This document shows, in pieces, positions 1 to 11,240 of a stretch of DNA of 64,000 nucleotides. The position numbers and the translations under genes are program-made. Position 1 is the first letter of the stretch. Each line of letters begins with the position of its first letter. This DNA is from Diphasiastrum complanatum (lineage: Eukaryota; Streptophyta; Lycopodiopsida; Lycopodiales; Lycopodiaceae). A model generated the notes under the pieces. The model searched no databases. It saw only the letters and a list, made by a program, of their open reading frames with translations, and was not told the origin of the DNA. The stretch is from the NCBI GenBank assembly GCA_029204225.1, contig CM055097.1, positions 51,726,557-51,790,556 of the forward strand. The letters are read 5' to 3'.

Positions 1-2611
1 CAAAATGGTGTGCCACTTCTATATGCTTGCTTCTTGTATAAAAAATAGGACTGTTTGCAAGAGCTTGTGCCGATATGTCATCACATTTGATCAAGGGAAG
101 ATCATCCTCTTTGATGCACTTTAGCTCCATGATTAACCTCTTGATCCAAAGCACCTCTTTAGTTGTTGTAGTGAGTGCTTTGTACTCGGCCTTACAAGAT
201 GATAGAGATATGGTATCTTGCTTCTTTGAAAGCCAAGACACAAGATTGCCTCCAATAAAGATAGTATATGCATTAATGGACTTCCGATCCATTTTATCAC
301 TTGCAAAATCAGAATCTGAATAGCCAACAATGGTTAGATTTTCATTCTTGTACAATAAACCATAATCTTGAGTAGAAGATACATATCTTAGAACTCTCTT
401 GGCCATCTTCCAATGTTGGATCTTGGGATCTTGCATAAATTGACTCAATTTGTGCACACAATAGCTCAAATCGGGTCTAGTGATAGTAAGCCAAATTAAA
501 AAACCCATAAGACTCCTATAAAGTGTGATGTCCTCAAAGGATCTTTCATCACCTTTAATAGGATCGTCTACATGTTGCTCCATGGGAGTATCTATGCCTT
601 TACAATTTTGCATATTGAATTTTCTTAACATAGAAAAGACATATCTAGATTGACAAATAAAAGCATACTCTTCATGAAAATCAATCTCAAGGCCCAAAAT
701 GTAATGGATCTCTCCTAGATCTTGCATTTTAAATTCTTTTCCTAATGCATCTTTGGTTTCTTGAACTAGCATCAAACAACTTCCACTAAGAATAATGTCA
801 TCTACATAGATTAGGAGAATGACAATATTACTACCATCAAACTTTAAGTACATAGAAGGGTCATAGTCACTAAGCACAAATCCTAATGAAAGTAGAAAGT
901 TGTTGAGTCTTGAATACCATGATCTAGGTGCTTGTTTTAAGCCATAAAGACTTCTAAATAGCAAACACACCTTAGATTTATCCTTGATAAGTCCTTGAGG
1001 CTGTTCTATGTATATCTCCTCCTCAAGATAGCCATTCAAAAAAGCGTTGGAGACATCAAGTTGAAACAGTTTCCACTTAAAAAATAAGGCAAGAGAGATT
1101 ATGATTCTTATTGTCACCATCTTTGCTACAGGAGCAAAGGTTTCTTCATAGTCAAGGCCATATATTTGTGCAAAGCCTTTAGCACATAATCTTGCCTTAT
1201 ACTTGTTGATGGAGCCATCATGATTGTACTTGATCTTGAACACCCACTTGCATCCAATGATATGCATGTAAGGTGGTGGATCCACTAGCTCCCATGTGTG
1301 GTTGGTGATCAAGGCATCATATTCAATCTTCATGGCCTCATACCACTCCTGGGTATTGAGGGCTTCTTGAACATCTTTGGGCTCCTCATGAGAAACAAAA
1401 TAAGCATAAGTGAAATCAAGATCCACTTGTTTTCCTTTGTCATCATAAGTGAGCCTCTTGGGCTCGGATCTCTCCCTCATGGATCTTTTAGGAGTGAAAA
1501 TCCGAGGACTTCCATCTTCAAATTTTGACTCCTCCATATGTTGATTGTCTTCAATAACAATAGGTGATAGATTTTGAGGTTGCTTGATCTCGGCCCCTCC
1601 AAGATTGGACTTTTCTTCTTTATGAAAAACTACATCTCTACTATCAATTACTTTAGAGGTAGAGAGCATGTAGATTCGATAGGCTTTCTTGTTGGATGAA
1701 TATCCAACCATTACTCCTTTGCTTGCACAAGGATCATCCTTTTTTCTTGTTTCCAAGGGAATATGGACAAAGCATATGCATCCAAATACTCTAAGGTGTT
1801 CAACCTTAGGTTTCTTCAAATAGAGTGCTTCATATGGTGACTTTCCTCCAAGTGCAACATGAGAGAGTCTATTGCAAAGATAGTTTGAACAATTGATAGC
1901 CTCACCCCAAAAGTCTTTTGGCAAAGATGCCTCAATTCTGATGGTTTTGGCACATTCACACAGTGTTCTATTCTTTCTTTCAGCCACCCCATTTTGAGAT
2001 GGTGTATATGCACAAGAAAACTCCCTTTTAATGCCTTCAAGCTCACAATAATCATGAAATTTATTGGAAGTGTACTCACCACCTCCATCACTTCTAAGAG
2101 TCTTGATTTTGTAAGAAAATTGCTTTTCAACTAGAGCTTTGAACTTTAGAAAATAGTCAAACACCATAGATTTTGAAGCTAGAAGATATACCCAAGTAAA
2201 TCTAGTGAAATCATCAATGAAAGTTACAAAGAAAGTAGCACCACCCTTGCTCTTTGAAGATGAGAAGTACACATCCGAGTGTATGAGCTCCAATGGATGT
2301 GTAGTCTTGATAGATGACTTTGAAAAAGGCTTCTTATGAGACTTAGATATGGCACAAGCCTCACATGGCTTGAAATTCTTGGAGATAAGATTAGGCAAGC
2401 CAATAGCTTTGGCTTTCTTGACCATGGACACCATAGAATTATAGTTAGGATGTCCCAACCTTCTATGCCATAGTTCCTCCAAAGACATATGAGTAGCAAA
2501 AGTACTATCACAAGAGCTAGCATACTCTTTGGGATCAAGCTTGTAGATTCCACCATATCTAGACCCAAATGCAAGGATCTCATCATGCTTCTCGATTGTA
2601 TATGTACAACA
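1..2611 (-). pseudogene. Copia A integrase, reverse transcriptase and RNase H segment
   Basis: Every stretch of this frame that I translated is open, and it exits the window at base 1. In order it shows the pre-integrase zinc finger (WHRRLGHPN then CEAC), the integrase core (TFIDDF, then SDGGGEYTS, then NGVAERKNRT), the pre-RT linker, and reverse transcriptase starting at EEPKDVQEA. The RT motifs include KARLCAKGFAQ, YGLKQAPRSWY and the catalytic YVDD at 797-808. RNase H shows SDSDFA, but its usual STEAEY motif reads SCKAEY, so one acidic residue has changed. The frame is one register away from the gag frame because of the shift near 2611. The enzyme core looks otherwise undamaged, which suggests a fairly recent insertion. 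Confidence 0.9.
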
Positions 2612-3777
2612 TTGAAATTCACATCTAGTCCACTATGAAACAATTTCCCAGCACTAATAAGATCTTTTGTTAACTTGGGAACAAAAAGTACATTAGATAG
2701 AGAAAGAACTTTTGATGAAGAAAGCTTTAAGGGAATGGTCCCTATGCCTTCAATAGCACACTCATGATCATTTGTTGTGTAGATGGACTTCTTGGATCCT
2801 TCATAAGGTGACATGGATGAAAAAGAATACTTGGAGCTACATATATGTGAGGAAGCTCCACTATCGATATACCACGAACCATCCTTCCTGAAAGGTGATG
2901 AAGAAAAACTCGAGACCATAAGAGATCCATCTCCATCACTTGCATGAGCATCTTCCTTCTCTTCATTAGAAATGTTGGCTTGCTTGAATTGACTTTTCTT
3001 CTTGAAGCAATTGGTGGCATAATGCCCCTTCTTGCCACAAAAGAAACACTTGATGTTTTTCTTCTTCTTCTTGGATGTCGAAGCTTGAGAGGACTCATCC
3101 TCATTTCCTTTCTCTTTGGAAATAAGATTGTTCTTGCTTGAAGAGGATTGGTGTTGATTCTTACTTCTTGTCTTGTGCTTGTCTTTGGTAAAGAGAGCTT
3201 TACCATCAATGTTGAGAGACAGTCTCTCCATTTTTAAGAGTTTATACTCTTGTCTTTATTCTTCATAAATAAGCACACTTTGGAGTGCTTCCAAACTTGG
3301 TAGCTCCACCTTAATGGCATAACTTTGAACAAGGTTGTCATATTCCTCCTTTAACCCATTAAGTATGACTTGAACAAGTTCATTTTGGTTGATGGAGTCT
3401 CCTATGCATGACAATTCTCTATGGAGGTCTTTAACTCTCATTACATAAGCTGAAGCACATTCATCACTTCTTTGTACACTTTGAAAAATTTGGTTTCTTA
3501 GTGTTAGAAGTCTAGAAGTATTTTTTGCCTCATAAATAGACTTGAGAGTATCCCAAGCATCTTTGGCATTAGTACAAGCACCAATTTCTCTTAAGATGTC
3601 ATTTGAGACATTCATCTTAATATAATGCAGAGCCATCCTGGCTCTCTTTTTGTACTTTGGAATTTCATGAGGAATTTGTGGTTCTTCTTCAATGCCAAGT
3701 ATAATATCCATCACATCTTGTAGTATTAGGACAGATTCCATTCTAACCTTCCAAATTGAGTAATTGGAGGTTGACAA
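2612..3777 (-). pseudogene. Copia A gag and protease segment
   Basis: This is the capsid protein and start of the copia polyprotein. A gag N-terminal domain of about 173 residues reads from 3777 to a TAA at 3256-3258, and the same frame continues from 3255. A CCHC zinc knuckle with Cys62 begins at 3048 (CFFCGKKGHYATNC), after a Lys/Ser-rich stretch. The retropepsin motif WYIDSGASSH follows with its Asp codon near 2865. The frame is lost near 2612, just before the GAG-pre-integrase domain, and the polyprotein resumes in another minus frame. The start at 3777 lacks the usual MAS.GG.. opening seen in copia F, so the true start may lie slightly upstream. One stop and one frameshift make it defective unless the stop is read through. 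Confidence 0.88.
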
Positions 3778-4558
3778 TCTTTCACTTGCTTCTCATAGAA
3801 AGACACCCATTGAAGTGATAAAGAATGATGGAAATGAAAAAAGATGGATGAAAGAATTGCTTATCTTCTCACTATAGGAACCAATCAAGGGTACAAAACC
3901 AAATCCTATCTAAGACTAAGAGAAAAACTATGAGATAGATCTCACTAGATTGACAATCTCTCTAAAACAAGATTTGAATCATCAAAAAAGATGATGGCAA
4001 AAGTTATGGTTCTCTAAATTTCACACATGTGAAATATTCCAAAAATGTAAAATTGACTCAAATACAATTTATTTGTATGAAACAATTTGCCTAGAACCTA
4101 TAAATTTTGTCTAAATCACATATAGATGAGATTGTACAGCTTTTGGATGATTTTTGTGATCATTCAGGCAATAAATGACATGTACACACGATTTGCCACA
4201 GGTCTAGGCACCCTACCTACGACTCTTCAAAAGCTTATAACTTCTGATTGGCTTATCCAACTATCATGATTTAAATTGCATCAGATTCTACAATTTCTAG
4301 ATTTCTAGTGGGCTAGTTTGCAAGAAATTTGGATCTAAGGTGAGAGAGAACCACCAATCTGAAAATGGGCGGATTTCACACGTGCCAGCACCTCAAATTC
4401 CGTACAGTACCTGATCTGGCCCATTCAATGTGCTTTGAAGCTCTTAATCACCAGAAAACTGCAAACTAGCTAGAAAGTAGAATCTAGACAATTCCTAGCT
4501 TGAAATCTGATCAGATCTGCAAACTTTTTGATTAGATTTGCTTGTAAAACTTAGGTAG
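3778..4558 (-). other. Copia A 5' leader
   Basis: Non-coding sequence between primer-binding site and gag. Two ACGTG/CATGTG palindrome-like sites are visible (TTTCACACATGTGAAA near 4020 and TTTCACACGTGCC near 4375). No tRNA gene or ORF is supported. Confidence 0.6.
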
Positions 4559-4570
4559 GCTCTGATACCA
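4559..4570 (-). promoter_or_regulatory. Copia A primer-binding site (tRNA-iMet)
   Basis: The minus strand reads TGGTATCAGAGC directly next to the LTR end. This complements the 3' end of plant initiator tRNA-Met and primes minus-strand cDNA synthesis. Confidence 0.9.
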
Positions 4571-5154
4571 TGCTGAATTCACTCGTGTGGGACGCCCTAC
4601 ACATGTATTTTTGATCTCCTAAGCCCAATAACACCATAAAGATCAGACTAGCATTGGTTGGCAATAATAAAGCTGATCATACAAGCAATATTATTGTGTT
4701 ACAAACAAGATCTGTCAACAAAACATAAGACTAAGCATCATATGCCTCTACTTGGCTAGAGAGAGAAAATAACAAGTACAAAACTCATGGAGAGAGAGAG
4801 GGCACAAAGAGCTTGTCTCCAAATTTGCATTACACACAAATTTCATCATATTCTAAATGAGAGTACATCACATATATATAGATCCATGGACTCTTCTCCT
4901 ACTTTGAGTTCAATTGGAGTTGTGGATCCACCTCTCAAGCTATCTAGACTTATCCAAGCCACCTCACTATGTCTAATTGTGCCACCTAGTCTTTTCATGC
5001 ATTAAATGTGGCATGTAAAGTACAAATGGCAATTCCTATGGTAGCTCGAGTTTCTACTTCTACCTACCTTAAGTATTTTATTCTAAGATGGGTCTTTACT
5101 AAGCCAAAAAAGCTCAATTCATCTTTGGTATTTTTAGGACCCATACTCACAACA
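4571..5154 (-). repeat. Copia A 5' LTR
   Basis: The inner edge is fixed by the primer-binding site. The outer edge is inferred from a TG...CA terminus (minus strand begins TGTTGTGAG, ends CAGCA) and from resumption of fragment D coding immediately outside. A TATA-like ATATATATG lies on the minus strand near 4871-4880, a plausible U3 promoter. The partner LTR is outside the window, so the outer edge is not confirmed by comparison. Confidence 0.7.
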
Positions 5155-6083
5155 TTAGATAGATTTTTCAAGATTTTGACATATTGGCCATTCGCTTCTC
5201 TTCCTCGAGAGTTCGCGTACAATCTGCCTTGCTCAGTGTTGTTCTAGGTTTCATAGGAGTATGCACACGTTTGCATTCGAGTATGTTGAAGTCTTCAATA
5301 ATTTTTTCAAGTGTATTTTTGTTGGCAAAGATACAACTTACCACCTTCAAAGTGTCTTTGAATCTGCAAGCTTAGATAGCTTTAGCTTCTCCTAGGTCAG
5401 TGATCTCAAATATTTCAAAAATGTCTCTTTTGACATCTCAAATTAACTTATCTCTTCTTGAGAAGATAAGTGTGTCATCAACATAAACAGCTAGAATGAT
5501 TATTTCATTTTGGACATGCTTGATATAGACATTTGGTTCAACGAATAGAGGTTCAAAGCCTAAGAAACATAGTGCTTCGTCCTTCTTTTTATACCATTGT
5601 GTGGCTGCTTGTTTCAGACCATAAATGTTTTTATTCATGTGACATCCGTATTCTAGATATTCTTGGCTTACAAAACCAAGTTGTTGGTCCATGATCAATA
5701 AGTCTTCTTCCAATTCTGCATGCAAGAAGGCAGTCTTCTCATCCACAATATGGATTTTCAGATCATGAGCCACTGCATATGCGAATAACAAGCGAATTGA
5801 CTACTGGTGAGAAAGTATCAGTGTAGTCGATTCCATACTTCTGGCAAAATCCTTTAGCAACTAACCTTGCTTTGTATTTGATGTTTTCTCTATCAGGACC
5901 TGTTTTGATCTTGTAGATCCACTTGCATTTTACTGGTTTTCTGCCATTAGGAATAGGTGCAAGTGTCCATACATTGTTCTTATCTTCACCTTGAAGAAAC
6001 TTCACTCTACACTTGTGAAGGGACCCAACTCCAATTTCAGTATGAAATTGTTTAGTGAGGTTGAAGGACAAAATGCACTTCAA
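5155..6083 (-). pseudogene. Copia D: reverse transcriptase fragment
   Basis: This is an old copia reverse-transcriptase fragment on the minus strand. From 6083 leftwards it reads [38 protein letters not shown], then after a frameshift AFLHAELEEDL, IYGLKQAATQWYKKK, the catalytic YVDD near 5471-5482, and finally HTPMKP near 5250. It has several stops and shifts. Insertion of copia A ends it at 5155. The phrase around WYKKKDEAL.FLGF is nearly the same as in D2 at 62559-63381, so both descend from one copia lineage. No integrase, gag or LTR belonging to it was recognised. Confidence 0.85.
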
Positions 6084-6809
6084 GACCCTTCAACCTTTCA
6101 TGGGCTCTTTAACTTGTCATCCAACGGTCACTTCACATCCACAGTCTCGATCACTCTCTGAGAAATCAATCACGGCCGTTGATCCTCGATCTTTGTGAAT
6201 GGACGGTTTTCCCTCCTTCTGCACACTGAAGCTACCTCAAGCAGCCGCTATCCTCTTGCAAACACTACTAGATTAGCATGGTTCCTTGCGCCCGACTTGT
6301 CCGTGACTAGTCCACGACCTCCATCTCCTTCTCTTCCAAGCTTTACTAGCTATGGCTGCCCTCAAGGTTCTCATTGCTTTACAACTGAAGTGCGGCTGTC
6401 CACGGCCTCCACAAAACTGATTTGCACTGCTAGGGCGCCCTCCTATAGGCTTTTACAGCTTCAAAAATGGATCAGTATAGAGAGAAAACCTCGCTTTTAT
6501 GCTTCCAAACCCTAGGTCAGGGTTTTTTACACAACTTTGATCTTGGCTTGCTTTTCATAGCTCTCTGGCTGGCCAAATCAGTGCTTTGAGGTCGCCCTAC
6601 TACGGGAAAGCTGATGCTTCAATCTGTTTTCAAACGGTGTCCGATTGAATGCACACTGACTACAAACACCAAAAAGCCTGTTTCGGAATTTCAAAATTCC
6701 GTTTGCTGAGGTTCTGATTTAGCCGACAACCTTTGTCTCTGAATCCTCACACTTGGGCCATGAAGCTGAGTTGGGATTTTGAAAGAGAAAGCTACCTACT
6801 ATCATATCT
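6084..6809. other. Unassigned stretch between copia D and gypsy G1a
   Basis: About 0.7 kb without recognisable coding. A plus-strand frame of 106 codons (6195-6515) has no domain I recognise and looks like chance. The position, just before the gag of G1a, would suit a leader or LTR remnant, but I found no matching second copy. Confidence 0.4.
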
Positions 6810-7736
6810 ATGAGAACTATTGATGTCGTTGAGAATTGGTTGCAAAAGTGGGAGACAACATTTCAAATGTGTGGGATAGATGATGAAACTGAGATGGTTG
6901 TTGAAGCCACATATCGTTTTCAAGAGTCAGCACAAAGGTGGTGGAGAAAGGTGGAATAGGATGACCTAGTTCCAACCACATGGGAGGCACTCCGACAAAT
7001 GTTTGCACAAACCTGGGTGCCTATGGATGAAGACAACAGAGCCATGCAACAATGGTCTTATTTGAAGTAGGGTAACTTGAGCATGCAGGATTATGCAGAC
7101 AAGTACCGAGAGGCTTTGTTACGCATTCCTCATGAAATTCCTATGTACATGCAAATATTTCACTTTGTGGAGGGACTTCAAGAGAGTATTCACCCTTTTG
7201 TGCGGAAGGAGCAATCTCATGATTTACGGGGAGCCATCCAGATGGCTTTCTATTATGAAGATGGAAAAAGGCCCGGATGCTGTTGCGGTAGCTGGTACAA
7301 GTGGTCAGCAACCTTGGGGACGCAAGGGCAAATGGAACAAAAAGAGACAATTTTTGAAGGTCAAACCAATCAGTGGCAAGCTTGCGGTGACCAAAAGAAG
7401 AAGGATGCAGGGGCTCCAAAAGGCAAAGGGTTGTATGGCAGCCCAATGCCCAAAAGAGTCAGCGTTCTTCAATGTTGTCGCCTCAAGACCAAGAACGTGC
7501 AAAGAGGGAGAACCTCTGTTTTGGATGTTTGGGGCAACATAGGTGGAAGGAATGTCCACGGAACTTGATGCGGAGCACATATAATCTGCAGGTGGACCAA
7601 ATGAACTAGGGTGATGACCCTATGACAGTGGAAGAGATCGAGCAGGAAGCCAATCTAGATGTTCCATGCCTCATGAATGTTTCGGTGGTCCGGAGAGTGG
7701 ACACGGCTCCACCAACGCTTTTTTCAAAATTGGCTC
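6810..7736 (+). pseudogene. G1a gag with zinc knuckle
   Basis: This is a retrotransposon gag (capsid) of gypsy type. From the ATG at 6810 the frame reads ENWLQKWETTF, then ESAQRWWRKVE, a stop at 6957, TTWEALRQMFAQTWVP, another stop near 7066, then NLSMQDYADKYREALLRIP to about 7260. After frame changes a zinc knuckle CFGCLGQHRWKEC lies at 7517-7555. Its spacing is CX2CX3HX4C, one residue shorter than canonical; the G1b copy also has the short spacing. Coding continues in the knuckle frame as NLMRSTYNLQ until copia C1 begins at 7737. Multiple stops make it non-functional. Confidence 0.85.
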
Positions 7737-7999
7737 TGTGAATAATCAGATATGCAACATCAAGCATTCACCATAAGCATTCACCACAAGAAGGCGGAAG
7801 AAGAACACGCACAATCACACTATCATTCTATATCATATTGAATGTCAAATGTACAAACAAACCTTGAACCCCTGATAGAGAGAGAAGACCTACGAATAGA
7901 CTAATAGGCTACCCTATGGCTAATGACAGCTGGTCACAGTTGTCAACATTAATGTACCTCGTAAACAGTAACAATGAAGTTTATCATTGATTTCTAACA
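7737..7999 (-). repeat. Copia C1 3' LTR
   Basis: Begins TGTGAATAATCAG and ends TTCTAACA on the plus strand, matching 10980-11240 with scattered differences. The adjacent ctctccctca (from 8000) is the complement of the polypurine tract. Confidence 0.92.
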
Positions 8000-10140
8000 C
8001 TCTCCCTCAATGATAAAATTACATTCTTCTATTCCTAATAGAGTACAAAACCTCTCAAATTTACATCTATCTAATGACTTAGTAAAAATATCTACCATTT
8101 GATCTTCAGATTTACAAAAAACAAGATCAATGGCTCCATAAAAATTTTCTCTCGAACAAAATGGTAGTGTATTTTGATGTGCTTGGTTCGAGCATGTAAA
8201 ACTGGATTTTTGGCAAGGTGAATGCAACTTTGATTATCACAAGATATAGTAGTTGCATCCACCTATGGTTGACCTAAATCCACAAGCAATCTTCATAACC
8301 ATACCGCTTCTTGTGTAGCATTGCAAAGTGCTCAATATTCAGCTTCCGTCGATGATAAGGCTACTGTAGGTTGCTTTTTGTTGTTCCATGAAATTGCAGC
8401 TGTACCATAACTGAATGTATGACCACTGGTAGATCTTCTGTCATCAATATTACCTGTCCAATCGGCATCCGTATAACCTACCAACATTGGCGCTTTAGGT
8501 TGATCATACTTCAAACCAATTTCCCTCAAATGTATCTAAGAATACGTTTAGCAGACTTTCAGTGTGCCTGACTAGGATCTTGCATAAATTGACTAACAAC
8601 ACCAACAACATAAGAAATATCAGGTCGTGTGTGTGTCAAATAAATCAAACTACCCACCAGCTGTCTATACAAATAAGCATCCACTTTCTCAGATTCATCA
8701 TATGCAGCAAGCTTCATGTTGACATCCATAGGTGTTCTCAAAGGCTTATAATCCTGCATATTGAACTTATAAAGCAAATCTCGTGCATATTTGCTTTGTG
8801 TAAGAAAGACCATGTCTTCCTTTTGCCATACTTCAATGCCAAGACAATAGTGCACCAATCCTAGATCACTCATGTCAAAAGCATTGGAAAGATCTGATTT
8901 TATTTCATCAATTAAGCTCTCATTACTTTCTATAATAATCAAATCATCCACGTACAACACAATGAATACTATATTCGAATCGTGCCTTAGAATGTAAAGA
9001 TTAGGATCAGCATCACTCTTTACCATTTCTCTTTGCTTGAAGTGTTCATTAATGCAAGAGTACCACGCCCGTGGTGCTTGCTTCAATCCATAAATGGCTT
9101 TGTTGAGCTTACAAATGAGATGCTCTCTCCCTGGCTCAACAAATCCTGGAGGTTGTACTAAGTACACCTCTTCATCCAGCATTCCATTAAAAAAAACAAA
9201 TTTAACGTCCATTTGCTGGATCTTCCAGCCATAGAAAGCAGAAATAGCAATGATAGGAATACCATTATTAACCCTATCTTTTTTCATTGGCTCTTCTATA
9301 TCGACACCAACTTCTTCCTTCACTTACAGTTTAGCTTTATCGTCAAAGGGATCAATTGTCAATTTTATTTGGTCATTTTGACCCATCTCATCAAAAGTAG
9401 CGTCTTTGAAAATCATGATCTTTTGTGCATTTGTGTCATACATCCTGTATGCCTTGGCTCTTTCATTATATCCAAGGAAAATACACTTAACAGCCTTTGC
9501 ATACAGTTTCTTTCATTTTTCATCAGGCACATGAGCGTAAGCATCACAATCAAATACTCATAAATGAGAAATATTAGGTTTCTTTCCAGTAAAAGCTTCG
9601 TAAGGTGTCTTACCCTCCACGGACTTCATAGGACACCGATTCAAGATATGAGTAGTTGTGTTGCATTCTTCTACCCAAAAGGTATTTGGCAAACCCTTGC
9701 TCTTAAGCATTGCCCTAGCCATCTCCACAATGGATCTGTTTTTCCGTTCTGCAACTCCGTTCTGTTGTGGTGAATAGGTTGTAGTGGTTTGTGTCTTGAT
9801 CCCCTGATCCTTGCAAAAATTTATAAACTTTGTTGAAAAGACTCACCGCCACCATCTAATCTGTTGGTCTTAATATAACAGCCTGTTTGTTTTTCAACTA
9901 GAGCCTTGAACTCTCTAAATTTGACAAAAGCATCAAATTTCTTGCTTATGAAATAAATCCAGATATGTCTACTATAGTCATCAATAAATGTGATGAAATA
10001 GTAACAACCACTAATGGACCTAGTTTATATTGGTCCACACAGATCACTATGAACAAGATCAAGAATGTCATTAGCTCTTCTTCAGGTACATATTGCACAT
10101 TGCTTATCTGCTTTATTTTCCCACTGGCTAACTACTATTA
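8000..10140 (-). pseudogene. Copia C1 integrase, RT and RNase H remains
   Basis: Reading leftwards from 10140 are the integrase core start (LVHSDLCGP, then TFIDDYSRHIWIYF), a decayed integrase, and reverse transcriptase from 9323. The RT shows MDVKFVFFNGMLDEEVY, YGLKQAPRAWYS, the catalytic YVDD near 8945, and KVDAYLYRQLVGSLIYL. RNase H follows as GYTDADWTGN and STEAEY (8529-8332), then TKHIKIHYHFVRENF to 7994. The RT N-terminal part (the KARLVAKGF region) has been lost near 9323. Stops and shifts separate the pieces. It is a different copia lineage from A and F. Confidence 0.87.
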
Positions 10141-10640
10141 GTGGATAGATGAGTCTAGATCACAAAATTTATCACACCATAGAACTGTAAATTTTTTTTT
10201 TGGTCGGACACCTGATATCGGTACTACGCGCGGGTACACAACTGCTCAGGATTCTCTTTAGCTCGCGCGTGTGGAACCGATATTGGTATGGGTATGCGAT
10301 AGCGGTATGACGCGCAGATGTATGACTGCTCAGTATTTTCTTTACTTTTGGCACATCGATCCGATATTGGTACGAAAAAGATGAAAAGTAGAGGGAATAT
10401 CAAAACTTTCAGAGGGAATATTTTAGATTTTCCACTTCGGCGTGGCAGCTACGTCGCCTCCTTTTTGCAAAGATTTTGAAATGTGTGATTGTTCAAAAGA
10501 CCGAGATCAGTAATGTGAGAAGTAGGAAGCCTCCTAACTCTGAATGGTAGTACTAGACACTGTCTAGTGTGACTTGTGATACTCCAAATAGACAAATGAG
10601 AGATTTTTGGCAAAAATCTCACACAAATAGCACTTTTCAC
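10141..10640. repeat. Foreign repeat segment inside copia C1
   Basis: No copia coding is seen here where gag and protease are expected. A unit of about 90-95 bp carrying ACGCGC, ACTGCTCAG and CGATATTGGTA occurs twice (about 10215-10290 and 10305-10375). The part at 10440-10515 (gtggcagctacgtcgcc, then caaagattttgaaatgtgtg) resembles 35588-35665, so the same repeat exists elsewhere in the window. Confidence 0.6.
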
Positions 10641-10829
10641 AACAACTCAGATGTATTGTAAAAATCTCTCCCACTCAACAGATTTTCAATCTGTCAGATA
10701 CTTCCCTGGCCTTTTTGATGCCTCCGGGACTGTGCTTTTCACAACAACTAGAAAGTGTTGTAAAAATCTCCCCACTCAGCAGATTTTCAATCTGTCTAAT
10801 GTGGCCTTGGCCTTTCTGATCTCCAAACC
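10630..10829. repeat. Tandem duplication, period 102 bp
   Basis: Units start at 10630 and 10732. Both contain cttttcacaacaact, gtaaaaatctc and cagattttcaatctgtc at matching positions. It lies in the C1 leader. Confidence 0.8.
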
Positions 10830-10969
10830 TGCAAAATACACCAAAGAAGGATTTCTTGTAGCCGTTTTTGTCTCTCCAAGCTTTCACCTCCCGTGAAGGA
10901 CTTTCTCACTTCATTGTAGAGCCAGTGACAAGCTGTATCCACTGATCAAGCATGCAAGACTATCGCTAC

Positions 10970-10979
10970 TCTGATACCA
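10970..10979 (-). promoter_or_regulatory. Copia C1 primer-binding site (tRNA-iMet)
   Basis: The minus strand reads TGGTATCAGA immediately inside the 5' LTR. Confidence 0.88.
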
Positions 10980-11240
10980 TGTCAATAATCAGATATGCAA
11001 CATCAAGCATTCACCATAAGCATTCACCACAAGAAGAGGAAGAAGAACATGCACAATCACAGTATCATTCTATATCATACTGAATGTCAAATGTACAAAT
11101 AAACCTTGAACCCCTGATACAGAGAGAAGACCTAAGAGTAGACTAATAGGCTACCTACGGCTAATGACAGTTGGTCACAGCTGTCAACATTAATGTACCA
11201 CGTAAACAGTACCAATGAAGTTTATCATTGATTTCTAACA
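10980..11240 (-). repeat. Copia C1 5' LTR
   Basis: Begins TGTCAATAATCAG and ends TTCTAACA on the plus strand; partner of 7737-7999. Confidence 0.92.

Larger units (their letters stand above)
1..5154 (-). mobile_element. Copia A: Ty1/copia LTR retrotransposon, left part outside window
   Basis: Read on the minus strand this is a copia element: 5' LTR (4571-5154), primer-binding site (4559-4570), a leader of about 780 bp, gag with zinc knuckle, protease, integrase, reverse transcriptase and RNase H in the copia order. The window starts inside the RNase H tail, so the 3' LTR and any target duplication cannot be seen. Only two lesions were found in the visible coding region: an in-frame stop near 3256 and a frameshift near 2610. 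It is related to copia F at 46663-53093 (same gag start region, protease and integrase motifs) but clearly diverged. It sits inside the reverse-transcriptase fragment D. Confidence 0.9.
7737..11240 (-). mobile_element. Copia C1 nested in G1a, internally deleted
   Basis: Two similar LTRs of about 262 bp (7737-7999 and 10980-11240) bracket a minus-strand copia remnant. The pyrimidine run after the left LTR is the complement of a polypurine tract, and the complement of the tRNA-iMet site abuts the right LTR, fixing orientation. Gag, protease and the start of the polyprotein are missing; 10141-10640 holds unrelated repeat sequence instead. The bases flanking the LTRs (ggctc and tcacc) do not form a clean 5-bp target duplication, although joining them restores the G1 reading. 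Confidence 0.9.

Noticed and set aside
4559-4570. tRNA-like sequences at the LTR borders as tRNA genes
   Set aside because: Only the 12-14 bases complementary to the tRNA 3' end are present; these are primer-binding sites.
6195-6515. 106-codon plus-strand frame as a host gene
   Set aside because: No recognisable domain, no typical gene context, and the length is compatible with chance.
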